From positions 124,001 to 188,000 of the forward strand of contig NZ_JAPFGB010000003.1 of assembly GCF_026241095.1 (NCBI RefSeq): a stretch of 64,000 bases of DNA, written 5' to 3'. Below are positions 43,817 through 52,392 of the stretch, piece by piece (within the stretch, counting starts at the first letter, position 1; each line of letters starts with the position of its first letter). Below the pieces are notes generated by a model. The model ran no database searches. It was not told where the DNA came from and worked only from the letters and a program-made list of their open reading frames with translations. Made by a program: the position numbers and the translations under genes. This DNA is from Saccharopolyspora sp. NFXS83. Its GTDB lineage: Bacteria > Actinomycetota > Actinomycetes > Mycobacteriales > Pseudonocardiaceae.

Positions 43817-44154
43817 GCACGCCGTTCAACGACCTCCGGCTGATCGGGATCGCGTGGCGGCTGGACCGGCTGCGCTGGGTGCCGAGCGACTCGCTCGCCG
43901 AGATCGTCGGCCGTGATGGGAGCTGCATGACCAGCGACCCGCACGACGAGCCACCCGAAGAGTCGCTCTCGGATCGCGAGCTTGCCGCCCGGCTCTGCGA
44001 GGGCTGCCCGGTTCAGGGCGAGTGCCTGGAACTGGAACTCCGCACCGCTGGTGAGAACACCGTCGGCGTCTTCGGCGCACTGCCCGAGGACGACCGGCGC
44101 GACCTGCTCATGCATTGGCTCCAGCGCGGTGAACGCGCCGAGGGAGGTGACTGA
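43813..44154 (+). CDS. WhiB-like Fe-S regulator
   Basis: 113 residues with the four-Cys WhiB pattern: Cys38, Cys62, Cys65 and Cys71 (C-x23-C-x2-C-x5-C) binding a [4Fe-4S] cluster, and a GVFGAL turn in place of the usual G(V/I)WGG. No strongly basic tail follows, unlike many chromosomal WhiB proteins. Phage and element WhiB proteins are known to interfere with host sigma-factor regulation. Coupled to the excisionase gene. Confidence 0.85.
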   Translation: MSTPFNDLRLIGIAWRLDRLRWVPSDSLAEIVGRDGSCMTSDPHDEPPEESLSDRELAARLCEGCPVQGECLELELRTAGENTVGVFGALPEDDRRDLLMHWLQRGERAEGGD

Positions 44155-44156
44155 CC

Positions 44157-44483
44157 ATGATGCCCCAACTGACCCCGGTAGAGATCCTGATCGGTGTCGC
44201 CGTGCTCGTCGCCCTGGTCGCGCTACGCCGGGCCAGCGCGCGGGCCGCCCGGAAAGCGCACGACGCTGCGCAGGTCGGCACACGACTGATGTCGCTCGCG
44301 AGCCGCGTGCTGCTCGGCGCGGCCGTGATCGTCGGTGTGCAGTGGATCGTGATCAGCCACGTCGAGAACCGCGCGCTGCTCTGGACGGTGCTCGCAGTCC
44401 CCGCGCTGTTCGCCGCCTACACCGTGACCAAGGCGTTGACCGTCACCGTCGAGTCGCCGCGCCGGAAGGGCGGCCGACGATGA
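44157..44483 (+). CDS. small membrane protein of the transfer operon
   Basis: 108 residues (ATG 44157 or 44160) with hydrophobic helices at ~9-24, ~50-68 and ~75-92 (LTPVEILIGVAVLVALVAL, LLGAAVIVGVQWIVI, LLWTVLAVPALFAAYTV) and a basic C-terminus. Its stop overlaps the SpdB-like start. Position and topology fit small spread or transfer proteins of AICEs. Confidence 0.7.
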   Translation: MMPQLTPVEILIGVAVLVALVALRRASARAARKAHDAAQVGTRLMSLASRVLLGAAVIVGVQWIVISHVENRALLWTVLAVPALFAAYTVTKALTVTVESPRRKGGRR

Positions 44484-45163
44484 ACCGGCGGGATGTCGAG
44501 AGCGGGCGGCACGGGCCGCCCGCCTCACCCGAAGTCGAGACGATCGAACGCACCCGGTCGCAGGTGGACCGGTTGTGCTGGACCGGAATCCTGCTTGGGC
44601 TTGCATTCACCATGACCAACGTCCAGAGCTTCGCCGCTGCCGGTGCCGCGGTGTGGTCGCTGCCTTGGTGGGCCGCGTGGCTGCTCGATCCGATGGTGTC
44701 GCTAGTGCTGCTCGCGGTCCTCCGGGCCGAGCAGGTCACCGCCCGGTACGGCATCCGCACCGGCGGATGGGTTCGTGGCGCGAAGTGGTTCACGCTCGCG
44801 GCCACCTACGTCATGAACACCTGGCAGGCGTTCGCGGACTCCTCGGCGGCCTTGGTGGTGCTGCACTCGGTGCCGCCGCTGGTGGTGTTCGTCGCGGCCG
44901 AAGCTGTGACCGACCTGCGCGACAAGCTCGGCGAGGCCGCGCGCGGTATGGCCGTGAACGTCAATGAACGCCCCGCTCCGGTCGTGGACGAGGACCCCGT
45001 GCCGAAGCGGCGGGTGAGCTTCGACGAGTACTTGGAACGCGCCCGGTCGGCGTGGACCCCCGGAACGGCCGTCACACCCGCTTGGGTTCGGGAGGTCGCC
45101 GGTTGCTCGCGTGGGCTGTCGTCCCGGCTCGCCGCGACGCTCGCGGAGGAGGTGCGCGAATGA
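44480..45163 (+). CDS. DUF2637/SpdB-like membrane protein
   Basis: 227 residues. Four hydrophobic helices between ~35 and ~155 (LCWTGILLGLAFTMTNV, WWAAWLLDPMVSLVLLAVL, FTLAATYVMNTW, VLHSVPPLVVFVAAEAV) and a cytoplasmic tail ending in an HTH-like segment (TPAWVREVAGCSRGLSSRLAA). A second DUF2637-type protein is at 25338, consistent with two different mobile elements. ATGA overlaps on both sides. Confidence 0.75.
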   Translation: MNRRDVESGRHGPPASPEVETIERTRSQVDRLCWTGILLGLAFTMTNVQSFAAAGAAVWSLPWWAAWLLDPMVSLVLLAVLRAEQVTARYGIRTGGWVRGAKWFTLAATYVMNTWQAFADSSAALVVLHSVPPLVVFVAAEAVTDLRDKLGEAARGMAVNVNERPAPVVDEDPVPKRRVSFDEYLERARSAWTPGTAVTPAWVREVAGCSRGLSSRLAATLAEEVRE

Positions 45164-47301
45164 GCACGGAAGAGAACGCCGCCTCGTCCGGGCACGTCGA
45201 GCGGCACGTGTTCGAGGCGGACCTCGTCGATGATGTGCCGCCGGTGTCGAAGCCGAGTCCTTGGCGACGCTTTACGAGGTGGTGGCGAAGCTCGACGCAC
45301 GTCCCTGCCGGGCTCCGTTCACGGGAAGCCGCGAAGAACGCCGCGGTGAATGCCGCTCTGTTCCTGCTCGGCTCGCCGAAGTCGTTCATCGGCGCGGTGT
45401 GGCGCGGCTTGGTGATGGCCGTGCGGGCGTGGCGCCGGTGGGTACGCGTCGTGGACTACCGGGAAGCGGCTGAGCAGTCCGAGAAATTGGCGGACAAGTT
45501 CATCGAGATCCGTGAACTCACCTTGTTCCGGTGGAAGCTCACGGGTGCCGTCGCGGTGTTCACGGTTTCGGCGCTCCTCGTCGCGGATCTGTGCTTCGGA
45601 CCGGTGGCGCTGTGGGGATCGGGCACTGTTGCCGCGGTCGCTCTCGCCGTCACCGGTCGCCGGAAGGAAGGCGTACCCGGACGTAAGTCCGTGCTGTCCG
45701 GTCCGCGTTCGTTCGCGTGGACGATGGAGCCGCAAGTACTTGTCGATGCCTTCCGGGACGCGAAGCTGGTTGGCAAGGACGAGTCGCTGCGCTTGGTCGA
45801 GCGTGCGGCACGTGCCGGTGACGGCTGGGCGATCACTGTGGATCTCCCGGCCACCCGTAAGGCGGCCGACGTGGTGAAGAACCGGGAAGCGCTCGCCTCC
45901 GCGTTGGCGGTCGATGAGGTTCAGCTCGTCGTCGAGCGGGTGCGCGGTCGTGGCGGGCACGCCGGGCGGGTTTTCCTGTGGGTGGCGGATGAGGACCCGT
46001 ACGCCGGTCCGCCGGTGCGGTTCCCGTTGCTCGAAGCGGAGTGGTGGGACGCCTGGCGACCCGTCCCGTTCGGTTTGGACGCCCGGAACCGGAAAGTTGA
46101 CCTGCCGTTGGTGTGGACCTCGCTGCTCGTCGGCGCGATCCCGCGCCAGGGCAAGACCTCGGCGGTCCGGGTTCCGGCCGCCGGGCTCGTTCTCGACCCG
46201 CACACCCGGCTCTACGTCTTCGATGGGAAGGGCGGGAAGGATTGGGAGGCCGCCGAAGCGGTCGCGCACCGCTTCGTCTGCGGCGACGAGATCGAGCACA
46301 CCAACGCCGTCCGGGACTACCTCGCCGAGTTGGTCACCGAAGTGCAGGGTCGTTACACCCGAATGTCCAAGTTGGACGACGAAGTATGCCCGGAATCGAA
46401 GATTACCCCTGCCATGTCGAAGGATCCGATGCTCGGGATGCCACTCACGGCTGTGATCATCGATGAAGTCCAGGTGTATCTGGAGAACCCGGAACGTGAG
46501 GACGTGGGCGGGCGCAAGACCACGCTCGGCGGGTACATCGCGGACCTGCTGACCTACCTCGCCCGCAAGGGGCCGGCGGTCGGCGTGGTGGTCGTCCTCG
46601 CCACCCAGCGGCCCGACTCGAACACGATCCCGTCCCGGTTGCGCGCCGTGCTCGGATCGCGGTTCGCGCTGCGGGTGATGGACTGGCGGGACTCCAACAT
46701 CGTGCTCGGCGAGCAGATGAACACCCGAGGATTCGACGCCTCGACGCTGCTCACGCACCACAAGGGAGTGGGCATACTCCGGCCGGACGGCGACACCGAC
46801 GCGGGCGAGGAGACGTTGGCGCTGACGGTCCGGACCTTCTACCTGCTCAACGCCGAGTGGCGAAGCATCTGCCAGCGCGGCCGAGCGCTCCGTGAAGCGG
46901 CCGGAACGCTCACCGGCCATGCCAGCGGGGACGACGCTCACAAGGCGATCGACGAAACCGCAGTGGTGAAGGCACTCGGCGCGGGGACCGCTCGCACGCC
47001 GATCCCGGAGAACCTGCCTGAACCGCTGGGGTCCGTGTGCCACTACCTCGGTTCGGAACTCGACGAGCGGGACTTCGTACCGTCCGGAGAACTGACCGCC
47101 GCGCTCGGCGTGGTGCCCGGCATCTTCGCGCAGCAGATGGGCGACCTCGGCTGCCGACCCACTCGCAACCGGGTTCCCGCCGACGACGGCGAGACCAAGC
47201 GGGTTCGCGGCTACTTCACCGCCGAGATACGCGCAGCTGTCCAGCGCTTCGCGGCTGATGAAATCGGCTCCGAGGAGGAAGCGGAGGACGACGAGGCGTG
47301 A
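45160..47301 (+). CDS. FtsK/TraB-type conjugative DNA translocase
   Basis: 713 residues. A basic N-terminus and two hydrophobic stretches (~125-165) are followed by a FtsK/SpoIIIE ATPase: Walker A GAIPRQGKTS, Walker B AVIIDEVQVYL, and VVVLATQRPDS of the family. The C-terminus has a winged-helix-like segment (FVPSGELTAALGVVPGIFAQQ). Known: actinomycete plasmids and AICEs move double-stranded DNA between hyphae with a single hexameric TraB translocase that binds clt repeats. Starts by ATGA overlap with the SpdB-like gene. No replication initiator gene is visible in the element. Confidence 0.88.
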   Translation: MSTEENAASSGHVERHVFEADLVDDVPPVSKPSPWRRFTRWWRSSTHVPAGLRSREAAKNAAVNAALFLLGSPKSFIGAVWRGLVMAVRAWRRWVRVVDYREAAEQSEKLADKFIEIRELTLFRWKLTGAVAVFTVSALLVADLCFGPVALWGSGTVAAVALAVTGRRKEGVPGRKSVLSGPRSFAWTMEPQVLVDAFRDAKLVGKDESLRLVERAARAGDGWAITVDLPATRKAADVVKNREALASALAVDEVQLVVERVRGRGGHAGRVFLWVADEDPYAGPPVRFPLLEAEWWDAWRPVPFGLDARNRKVDLPLVWTSLLVGAIPRQGKTSAVRVPAAGLVLDPHTRLYVFDGKGGKDWEAAEAVAHRFVCGDEIEHTNAVRDYLAELVTEVQGRYTRMSKLDDEVCPESKITPAMSKDPMLGMPLTAVIIDEVQVYLENPEREDVGGRKTTLGGYIADLLTYLARKGPAVGVVVVLATQRPDSNTIPSRLRAVLGSRFALRVMDWRDSNIVLGEQMNTRGFDASTLLTHHKGVGILRPDGDTDAGEETLALTVRTFYLLNAEWRSICQRGRALREAAGTLTGHASGDDAHKAIDETAVVKALGAGTARTPIPENLPEPLGSVCHYLGSELDERDFVPSGELTAALGVVPGIFAQQMGDLGCRPTRNRVPADDGETKRVRGYFTAEIRAAVQRFAADEIGSEEEAEDDEA

Positions 47302-47462
47302 GCAGCGCGGACGACAGAAACGAGACCATCGCCATCCGCGTCCCAGCTGAAATTCCGGAGCTCAACCCGCAGACCTGCCGCGCTCTACTTGCCATACTGG
47401 TCGACATCACTACGAGCGAGGCCCCGGAGTGGTCTCGGGAGGGGAGTGCACGTGACTGCTGA
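47298..47462 (+). CDS. 54-residue protein between translocase and integrase
   Basis: GTG 47298 overlaps the translocase stop (GTGA), and its own stop (47460-47462) overlaps the integrase start (GTG 47452). The sequence (ETIAIRVPAEIPELNPQTCR, then ALLAILVDITTSEA) is protein-like. The double overlap is the main support for a real coupled gene; function unknown. Confidence 0.6.
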   Translation: MSSADDRNETIAIRVPAEIPELNPQTCRALLAILVDITTSEAPEWSREGSARDC

Positions 47463-49215
47463 AATCAGTGATCCGTGGGCGACGCTCGACGACCTGATGG
47501 GTGTGGAAGTCGTCGAGCCCGTTGACCACGCGATCGGTCCGATCGCCTTCTACGGACGGTGCTCGACGGAGGACAACCAGGACCCGGAGACCTCGCACGG
47601 CTGGCAGCTCGACACTGCGCGGAAGTTCGTCGAACCCCTGGGTGCGACCGTGGCCGCCGAGTACTTCGACATTGGGCAGTCCCGTTCGGTCCCGTGGGAG
47701 CGTCGAGACGAAGCCGGACGGCTGCTCGCGGCGTTGAAGAACCCGAACCGCGGGTGGAACGCCGTTGTGGTCGGCGAAGGAACGCGGTGCTGGTTCGGCA
47801 ACCAGTTCTCGTTGATCGCCCCGAAGTTCGCCGCGCACGGAGTCGAACTGTGGGTGCCGGAGCTGGGCGGCAAGTTCGACGCGCGCAACCCGTCGCACAA
47901 GATGTTGATGAGCGTGCTCGGCGGCATGAGCGAATCGGAGCGCCAGCACGTGCAGGCCCGTGTCCGGGCAGCGATGGATGCGCAGGTCGTCAACGAGGGA
48001 CGTCACCAGGGCGGCCGGGCACCGTTCGGGTATTGCACTGCGGACGGTGGTCCGCACCCGAACCCGCGCAAGGCTGCTGAGGGCTATCGGCTGCGTGTGC
48101 TCGTGGTCGAGGAGGCGTCGGCCGAGGTGGTACGGCGGATCTTCGCGGAGTACATCAGCGGTAAGGGTGATCGGGCGATTGCGAACGGTCTCAATCGCGA
48201 TGCCGTTCCGTGCCCGTCAGCGCGGCGACCGGACCAGAACCGACACCGGCTCGCCGACGGATGGCAGGGCAGCACCGTGCGCGCGATCTTGGAGAACCCG
48301 CGCTACACCGGTTACGCGTTCTTCGGCCGATGGACTCGGCAGGAGACGCTGATCGACCCGGACGACGTCGCGGCCGGAAGCGCGGTCCGGTTTCGTCGAT
48401 CGAGCCCCGACCGCGTCGTGAGATCGAGAGAACCGGCACATCCGGAAATCGTCTCGATCGAAGACTTCACCCAAGCCCAATTGCTGCGCCGCTCGAAAGC
48501 CGCAGGAGGGCTCAAGACCGCGCGCAAGACCGAACGCAGCGGCCGATCCACCAAGCACGTCTACCTGTTCCGGGGACGAATCCGCTGCGCGCTCTGCGGA
48601 CGCAAGATGGAAGGCAGCCCCCGCGCGCACGGCATGTACTACCGGTGCCCAGCCCGCACGCTCGCGCCCGGCTCACCGGCGTTGGAATCACACCCGCCTT
48701 CGGTCTACCTGCGAGAAGATCTCATCCGCGACGCGGTTAACGGCTGGCTCGGTCGCCTGTTCGACCGGAGCAACGTTAACGACACCGTCGCGGCCCTGGT
48801 TGCCTCACAGGGTGCCTCCGGCGGTGTCCCGAGCGAGAAGGGCCGGTTGAAGCAGAGGCTCGCCGACGCAGAGGCCAGGCTGAGCAAGTTCCACGCCGCC
48901 ATCGGAGCGGGAGTAGATCCGGCCGCGATGGTGGAAGCGATCAACGCCGCCCAGAACGAACGAGCAGCGCTCAGAGCTGAACTCGAACACGCGCCCACTC
49001 CCAGCACGCTGACCGACGCCGAGATCCACGCAATGATCGACTCGCTCGGCGATGTCGGCGCGGCCCTCTCGCAGGGGAAGCCGGAGCGCCTGGCGGATCT
49101 CTACGCCGCCGTTGACCTGCACGTCCACTACCAGCACGAAGACCGCGCAGCCGACATAAAAATTCACCCGGCACGAAGCCGGGTGAATAGTGTGCGTGTC
49201 CGAGGGGGGACTTGA
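47452..49215 (+). CDS. large serine recombinase (integrase)
   Basis: 587 residues. Resolvase-type catalytic domain with the nucleophile Ser38 in FYGRCSTEDNQ. A recombinase domain follows (GGRAPFGY; STVRAILENPRYTGYAFFG), then a zinc ribbon (CALCGRKMEG ... YYRCPA) and a coiled coil (SEKGRLKQRLADAEARLSKF), the full serine-integrase plan. GTG 47452 has GGAGGGGA ~7 nt upstream. The 3' end of the frame runs through the tRNA-Leu terminator and stops inside the tRNA gene (49213-49215), so the last ~18 codons coincide with host tRNA-locus DNA. Confidence 0.92.
   Translation: MTAEISDPWATLDDLMGVEVVEPVDHAIGPIAFYGRCSTEDNQDPETSHGWQLDTARKFVEPLGATVAAEYFDIGQSRSVPWERRDEAGRLLAALKNPNRGWNAVVVGEGTRCWFGNQFSLIAPKFAAHGVELWVPELGGKFDARNPSHKMLMSVLGGMSESERQHVQARVRAAMDAQVVNEGRHQGGRAPFGYCTADGGPHPNPRKAAEGYRLRVLVVEEASAEVVRRIFAEYISGKGDRAIANGLNRDAVPCPSARRPDQNRHRLADGWQGSTVRAILENPRYTGYAFFGRWTRQETLIDPDDVAAGSAVRFRRSSPDRVVRSREPAHPEIVSIEDFTQAQLLRRSKAAGGLKTARKTERSGRSTKHVYLFRGRIRCALCGRKMEGSPRAHGMYYRCPARTLAPGSPALESHPPSVYLREDLIRDAVNGWLGRLFDRSNVNDTVAALVASQGASGGVPSEKGRLKQRLADAEARLSKFHAAIGAGVDPAAMVEAINAAQNERAALRAELEHAPTPSTLTDAEIHAMIDSLGDVGAALSQGKPERLADLYAAVDLHVHYQHEDRAADIKIHPARSRVNSVRVRGGT
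49162..49188 (-). terminator. intrinsic terminator of tRNA-Leu
   Basis: A perfect 11-bp stem, ATTCACCCGGC / GCCGGGTGAAT, with a 5-base loop, followed on the minus strand by TTTTT. It starts 8 nt after the tRNA 3' end. It lies antisense to the last codons of the serine integrase. Confidence 0.85.
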
Positions 49216-49282
49216 ACCCCCACGCCCATTAATAGGGCACTAGCACCTCAAGCTAGCGCGTCTGCCATTCCGCCACTCGGAC
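49197..49282 (-). tRNA. tRNA-Leu (anticodon GAG)
   Basis: 86 nt on the minus strand. Acceptor stem GTCCGAG/CTCGGAC with discriminator A, anticodon stem CTAGC/GCTAG enclosing the loop TTGAGGT (anticodon GAG), long variable arm (TGCCCTATTAATGGGCG), T arm GGGGGTTCAAGTCCCCC. CCA is not encoded. It serves as the attachment locus for the element on its left. Confidence 0.93.
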
Positions 49283-49402
49283 GCCTCAGTGCCGCCTGTC
49301 TTGCCCGGCGGCCTCTGCTGTGTTGTGTTCATAGATTAGCTGATCCATTTCGAGGCCTGAGACCCACCCCCCACTATGGGGCTGAAGTGATAGAAAGGCC
49401 TG

Positions 49403-50755
49403 GTGAGTGAGCACATGGAGAGCGCTGCGGGTGATCTTGAGGCCGGGTTGCGGGTGGCCGAGGACGAGGTCGTCGGGCTGGCCAGTGACCTGATTCGGAT
49501 CGATACGACGAACACGGGTGATCCGGCGACGCTCGCGGGTGAGCGGGTGGCCGCCGAGTACGTGGCGGACAAGCTGGCGGAGGTCGGGTACGAGACGACC
49601 TACGTCGAGTCCGGTGACCACCCGGGGCGCGGGAACGTGATCGCGCGGTTGCCGGGGTCGGGGTCGGACCGGGGTGGGCTGCTGGTGCACGGGCATCTCG
49701 ACGTGGTGCCCGCGGACGCCTCGGAGTGGTCGGTTCACCCGTTCTCGGGTGCGGTGCAGGACGGTTACGTGTGGGGGCGTGGCGCCGTCGACATGAAGGA
49801 CATGTTGGCGATGAGCCTGGCGGTGGCGCGGCGGTTCAAGCGGGACGGGATCACGCCGAAGCGGGACATCGTGTTCGCGTTCCTCGCGGATGAGGAAGCC
49901 GGTGGGCTGCAGGGCGCGCAGTGGCTGGCGGATCATCGGCCGGAGCTGTTCGAGGGCTGCACCGAGGCGATCAGCGAGGTCGGCGGCTATTCGGTGACGT
50001 TCCAGGACGGGGTGCGGGCCTACCTGGTGCAGACCGCGGAGAAGGGCATCCGCTGGTTGAAGCTGCGCACGCGGGCGCGCGCGGGGCACGGGTCGATGGT
50101 GCACGACGACAACGCGGTCACGCAGCTCGCCGAGGCCGTCGCGAAGCTGGGGCGGCACCGGTTCCCGCTGGTGCTCAACGAGTCGGTGCGGGAGTTCCTC
50201 GACGGTGTCACGGAGCTGACCGGGTGGGACTTCCCGGCGGACGATCTCGACGGTTCCGTGGCGAAGCTGGGCAACCTGTCGCGGATCGTGGGGGCGACGC
50301 TGCGGGACACGGCGAATCCGACGATGCTCACCGCCGGCTACAAGCACAACGTGATCCCGTCGGTCGCGGAGGCCGCGGTGGACTGCCGGATCCTGCCGGG
50401 GCGCGAGGAGGCGTTCGACCGCGAGCTCGCGGAGCTGCTGGGGCCGGATGTCGAACGGGAATGGGTCGGGCTGCCGCCGGTCGAGACGAAGTTCGAAGGC
50501 CGCCTGGTGGACATGATGAGCGCGTCGCTGATCGCGGAGGACCCCGCGGCGAAGACCTTGCCGTACATGATGTCCGGCGGTACCGACGCGAAATCGTTCA
50601 GCAGGCTCGGGATGAACTGCTACGGCTTCGCGCCGCTGCGGCTGCCCGCGGAGCTCGACTTCAGCGCCCTGTTCCACGGGGTGGACGAGCGGGTTCCCGT
50701 GGACGCGCTGCGGTTCGGCACGCGAGTCCTGGACCGGTTCCTGCGCGAGGCGTGA
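49403..50755 (+). CDS. M20-family metallopeptidase/deacylase
   Basis: 450 residues. Metal-ligand motifs of the M20 family: HGHLDVVP (His, and Asp two residues on), GRGAVDMKDM (bridging Asp), ADEEAGG (catalytic Glu and ligand), and C-terminal SGGTDAKSF and LFHGVDERV (last His ligand). A lid/dimerisation domain lies between. The substrate (N-acyl amino acid or dipeptide) is not readable. GTG 49403 with AAAGG upstream; ATG 49415 is an alternative. First chromosomal-type gene to the right of the tRNA. Confidence 0.88.
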   Translation: MSEHMESAAGDLEAGLRVAEDEVVGLASDLIRIDTTNTGDPATLAGERVAAEYVADKLAEVGYETTYVESGDHPGRGNVIARLPGSGSDRGGLLVHGHLDVVPADASEWSVHPFSGAVQDGYVWGRGAVDMKDMLAMSLAVARRFKRDGITPKRDIVFAFLADEEAGGLQGAQWLADHRPELFEGCTEAISEVGGYSVTFQDGVRAYLVQTAEKGIRWLKLRTRARAGHGSMVHDDNAVTQLAEAVAKLGRHRFPLVLNESVREFLDGVTELTGWDFPADDLDGSVAKLGNLSRIVGATLRDTANPTMLTAGYKHNVIPSVAEAAVDCRILPGREEAFDRELAELLGPDVEREWVGLPPVETKFEGRLVDMMSASLIAEDPAAKTLPYMMSGGTDAKSFSRLGMNCYGFAPLRLPAELDFSALFHGVDERVPVDALRFGTRVLDRFLREA

Positions 50756-51092
50756 GCAGCACGAGGAGCGTGCAGGTGTGCAGGGGATGAAAAATCGCCC
50801 TGCACCCGCGGCGTTGCTCGGGTTCGGGATGCGTTGACGTTCCTTGGCAGGTTCGCCGGGTGGCGGTGGTGTCGAACGTGGGAACGGGACTGCCGCCGCC
50901 ACGCTGGCGCTGGGCGTGCGGTGCCGGACGGGAGGTCGGTGCTTCAGGGCGAGGCCTCGCTCGTCGTGGCTGGTGACCGGCCACGGGTGCCGTGAGCGGC
51001 GGAGGACCGCGGAAGTCGCTGGACGGACCCGGGGAACCCGGAATGGTGCGGGCGTGAACTCCCGTTCACGCCCCGGCGACGCGCGGCGGCGG
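50756..51092. other. intergenic region with a hairpin after the M20 gene
   Basis: 337 bp between convergent genes. GTGCAGGG (50778-50785) and CCCTGCAC (50798-50805) can form an 8-bp stem with a 12-base A-rich loop shortly after the M20 stop, a possible weak terminator without U tract. Nothing else is seen. Confidence 0.4.
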
Positions 51093-51950
51093 TCAAGGCC
51101 CGCGCTCATGGGCGAGCGCTTCGGTGATCATCTGATGACCCTGCTGCTCGAATCGTTCATCGCCGACTCGGTAGGCCCAGGCCGCGGTAGCGATGGCTTC
51201 GCGGATCTGGTTGCGCCGCCACGCCGCCGATTCCCGTGGATCTCCGCCGTAGCCCTCGCGGAACGCGACCTCGAGCGCAACGTCACCGCGGAACTGCTGT
51301 GCCGAGAGCCGCGCCCAATCGGTGAACGCCGGACGCAGGTCGGCGCGGCCGAAATCGATCGCACTCACGGTTCCCCCGCACATCAGCCAGTTGCGGGGCT
51401 GCCAGTCGCCGTGCGTCGGTACCAGCCTGCTCGGCGGTGTCGGCCACGATCGCACGAGGGCGCGGAGCCGGGCAGCGACACCGGGAGCGATCCGGTGGGG
51501 CGCGTCCAACCAGCGCAACGCCTTCTCCTGCGCCCGCGCCTCGAACTCGGCGTCGTCGTGGCCCTCCTGATCGTGCAAGCGGGCGAGCAGTTCGCCGGCC
51601 TGCCGGTAGGTCTCCGGCCGGCGCTCGGCGTCGGTGCCCTCGACGAGACGTCCGGGTAGGTACCTGGTCATGACGAGCTTCGCGGCACCATCGGTCCGGA
51701 CGACCTCCGGCGCCCGGCCGGACGCGGTCCACGGCCGCAGCCACTCGTGGTGAGCCCGAATCTCCCGAGCGATGTGGTGATCGTTCTCGTCGCCGGCTTT
51801 GACGATGTAGCGCTTCCGGTCGTGTCGGAGTTCGAGCACGGTCGTGCCGACCAGCCCCCAGCTGTGATCGGCGATGACCTCCGCGGCGGGCAGCCACCCT
51901 CGTACGAGCTCCTGTTGCCGACGGGAGAGCCCGTCGATCCTCTCGTTCAC
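51093..51950 (-). CDS. aminoglycoside-phosphotransferase-family kinase
   Basis: 285 residues with the APH/choline-kinase fold: ATP-site Lys in RKRYIVKAG, hinge region KLVMTRYLPG, catalytic loop HGDWQPRNWL (Asp base, Asn) and metal Asp in SAIDFGRAD. The substrate is not deducible; most such actinomycete proteins are not resistance enzymes. ATG 51950. Confidence 0.85.
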   Translation of the reverse strand: MNERIDGLSRRQQELVRGWLPAAEVIADHSWGLVGTTVLELRHDRKRYIVKAGDENDHHIAREIRAHHEWLRPWTASGRAPEVVRTDGAAKLVMTRYLPGRLVEGTDAERRPETYRQAGELLARLHDQEGHDDAEFEARAQEKALRWLDAPHRIAPGVAARLRALVRSWPTPPSRLVPTHGDWQPRNWLMCGGTVSAIDFGRADLRPAFTDWARLSAQQFRGDVALEVAFREGYGGDPRESAAWRRNQIREAIATAAWAYRVGDERFEQQGHQMITEALAHERGP

Positions 51951-52392
51951 AGTGCCAGGCTAGCCAGCGTCAGCCGGTGGGTTCGACAGCGCGCGACGTG
52001 CCGGCACCGCGTCCTCGCCGATGATCCGGGACGAGCCCGCTGGGCTTGCTCGCCGACCGTCCGAGCCGATGTCGCGTTGGTGGTGGCCCGCGGGGGACAC
52101 CGGCCGCCGGTTCTCGCGATTCGGCTTACACCTTCGAGACGTCCTGTTATCTTCGAATCTTCGCTGACAGATCAATCGTCGGCGTGCGTGGGCGGGGCGG
52201 CGCGTTGCTCAGCTCGCCGAGTTTCCGGATCTCGACAGCGCCCGAGCACACCCTGACGGACGGTTCGGGCCGCTGGGGAAGCAGCACCGATGCGCGGTGT
52301 TCCGTCGGTGCCGCAACGGAAATCCCACCTGCCACTTCAGTGCCGCACAGCACCACCGGGGCTCACGACTCGATTCCGAGGGGGAGAACAAG
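51951..52392. other. divergent intergenic region
   Basis: 442 bp between the divergent kinase and decarboxylase genes. Only out-of-frame reading. It must hold both promoters, but no clear consensus was recognised. Confidence 0.35.

Noticed and set aside
45319-47043. 574-residue minus-strand open frame
   Set aside because: Lies wholly antisense to the FtsK/TraB translocase and has no protein-like motifs.
51093-51950. Antibiotic resistance gene
   Set aside because: APH fold only; no feature ties it to a known resistance subfamily and the context is ordinary chromosome.
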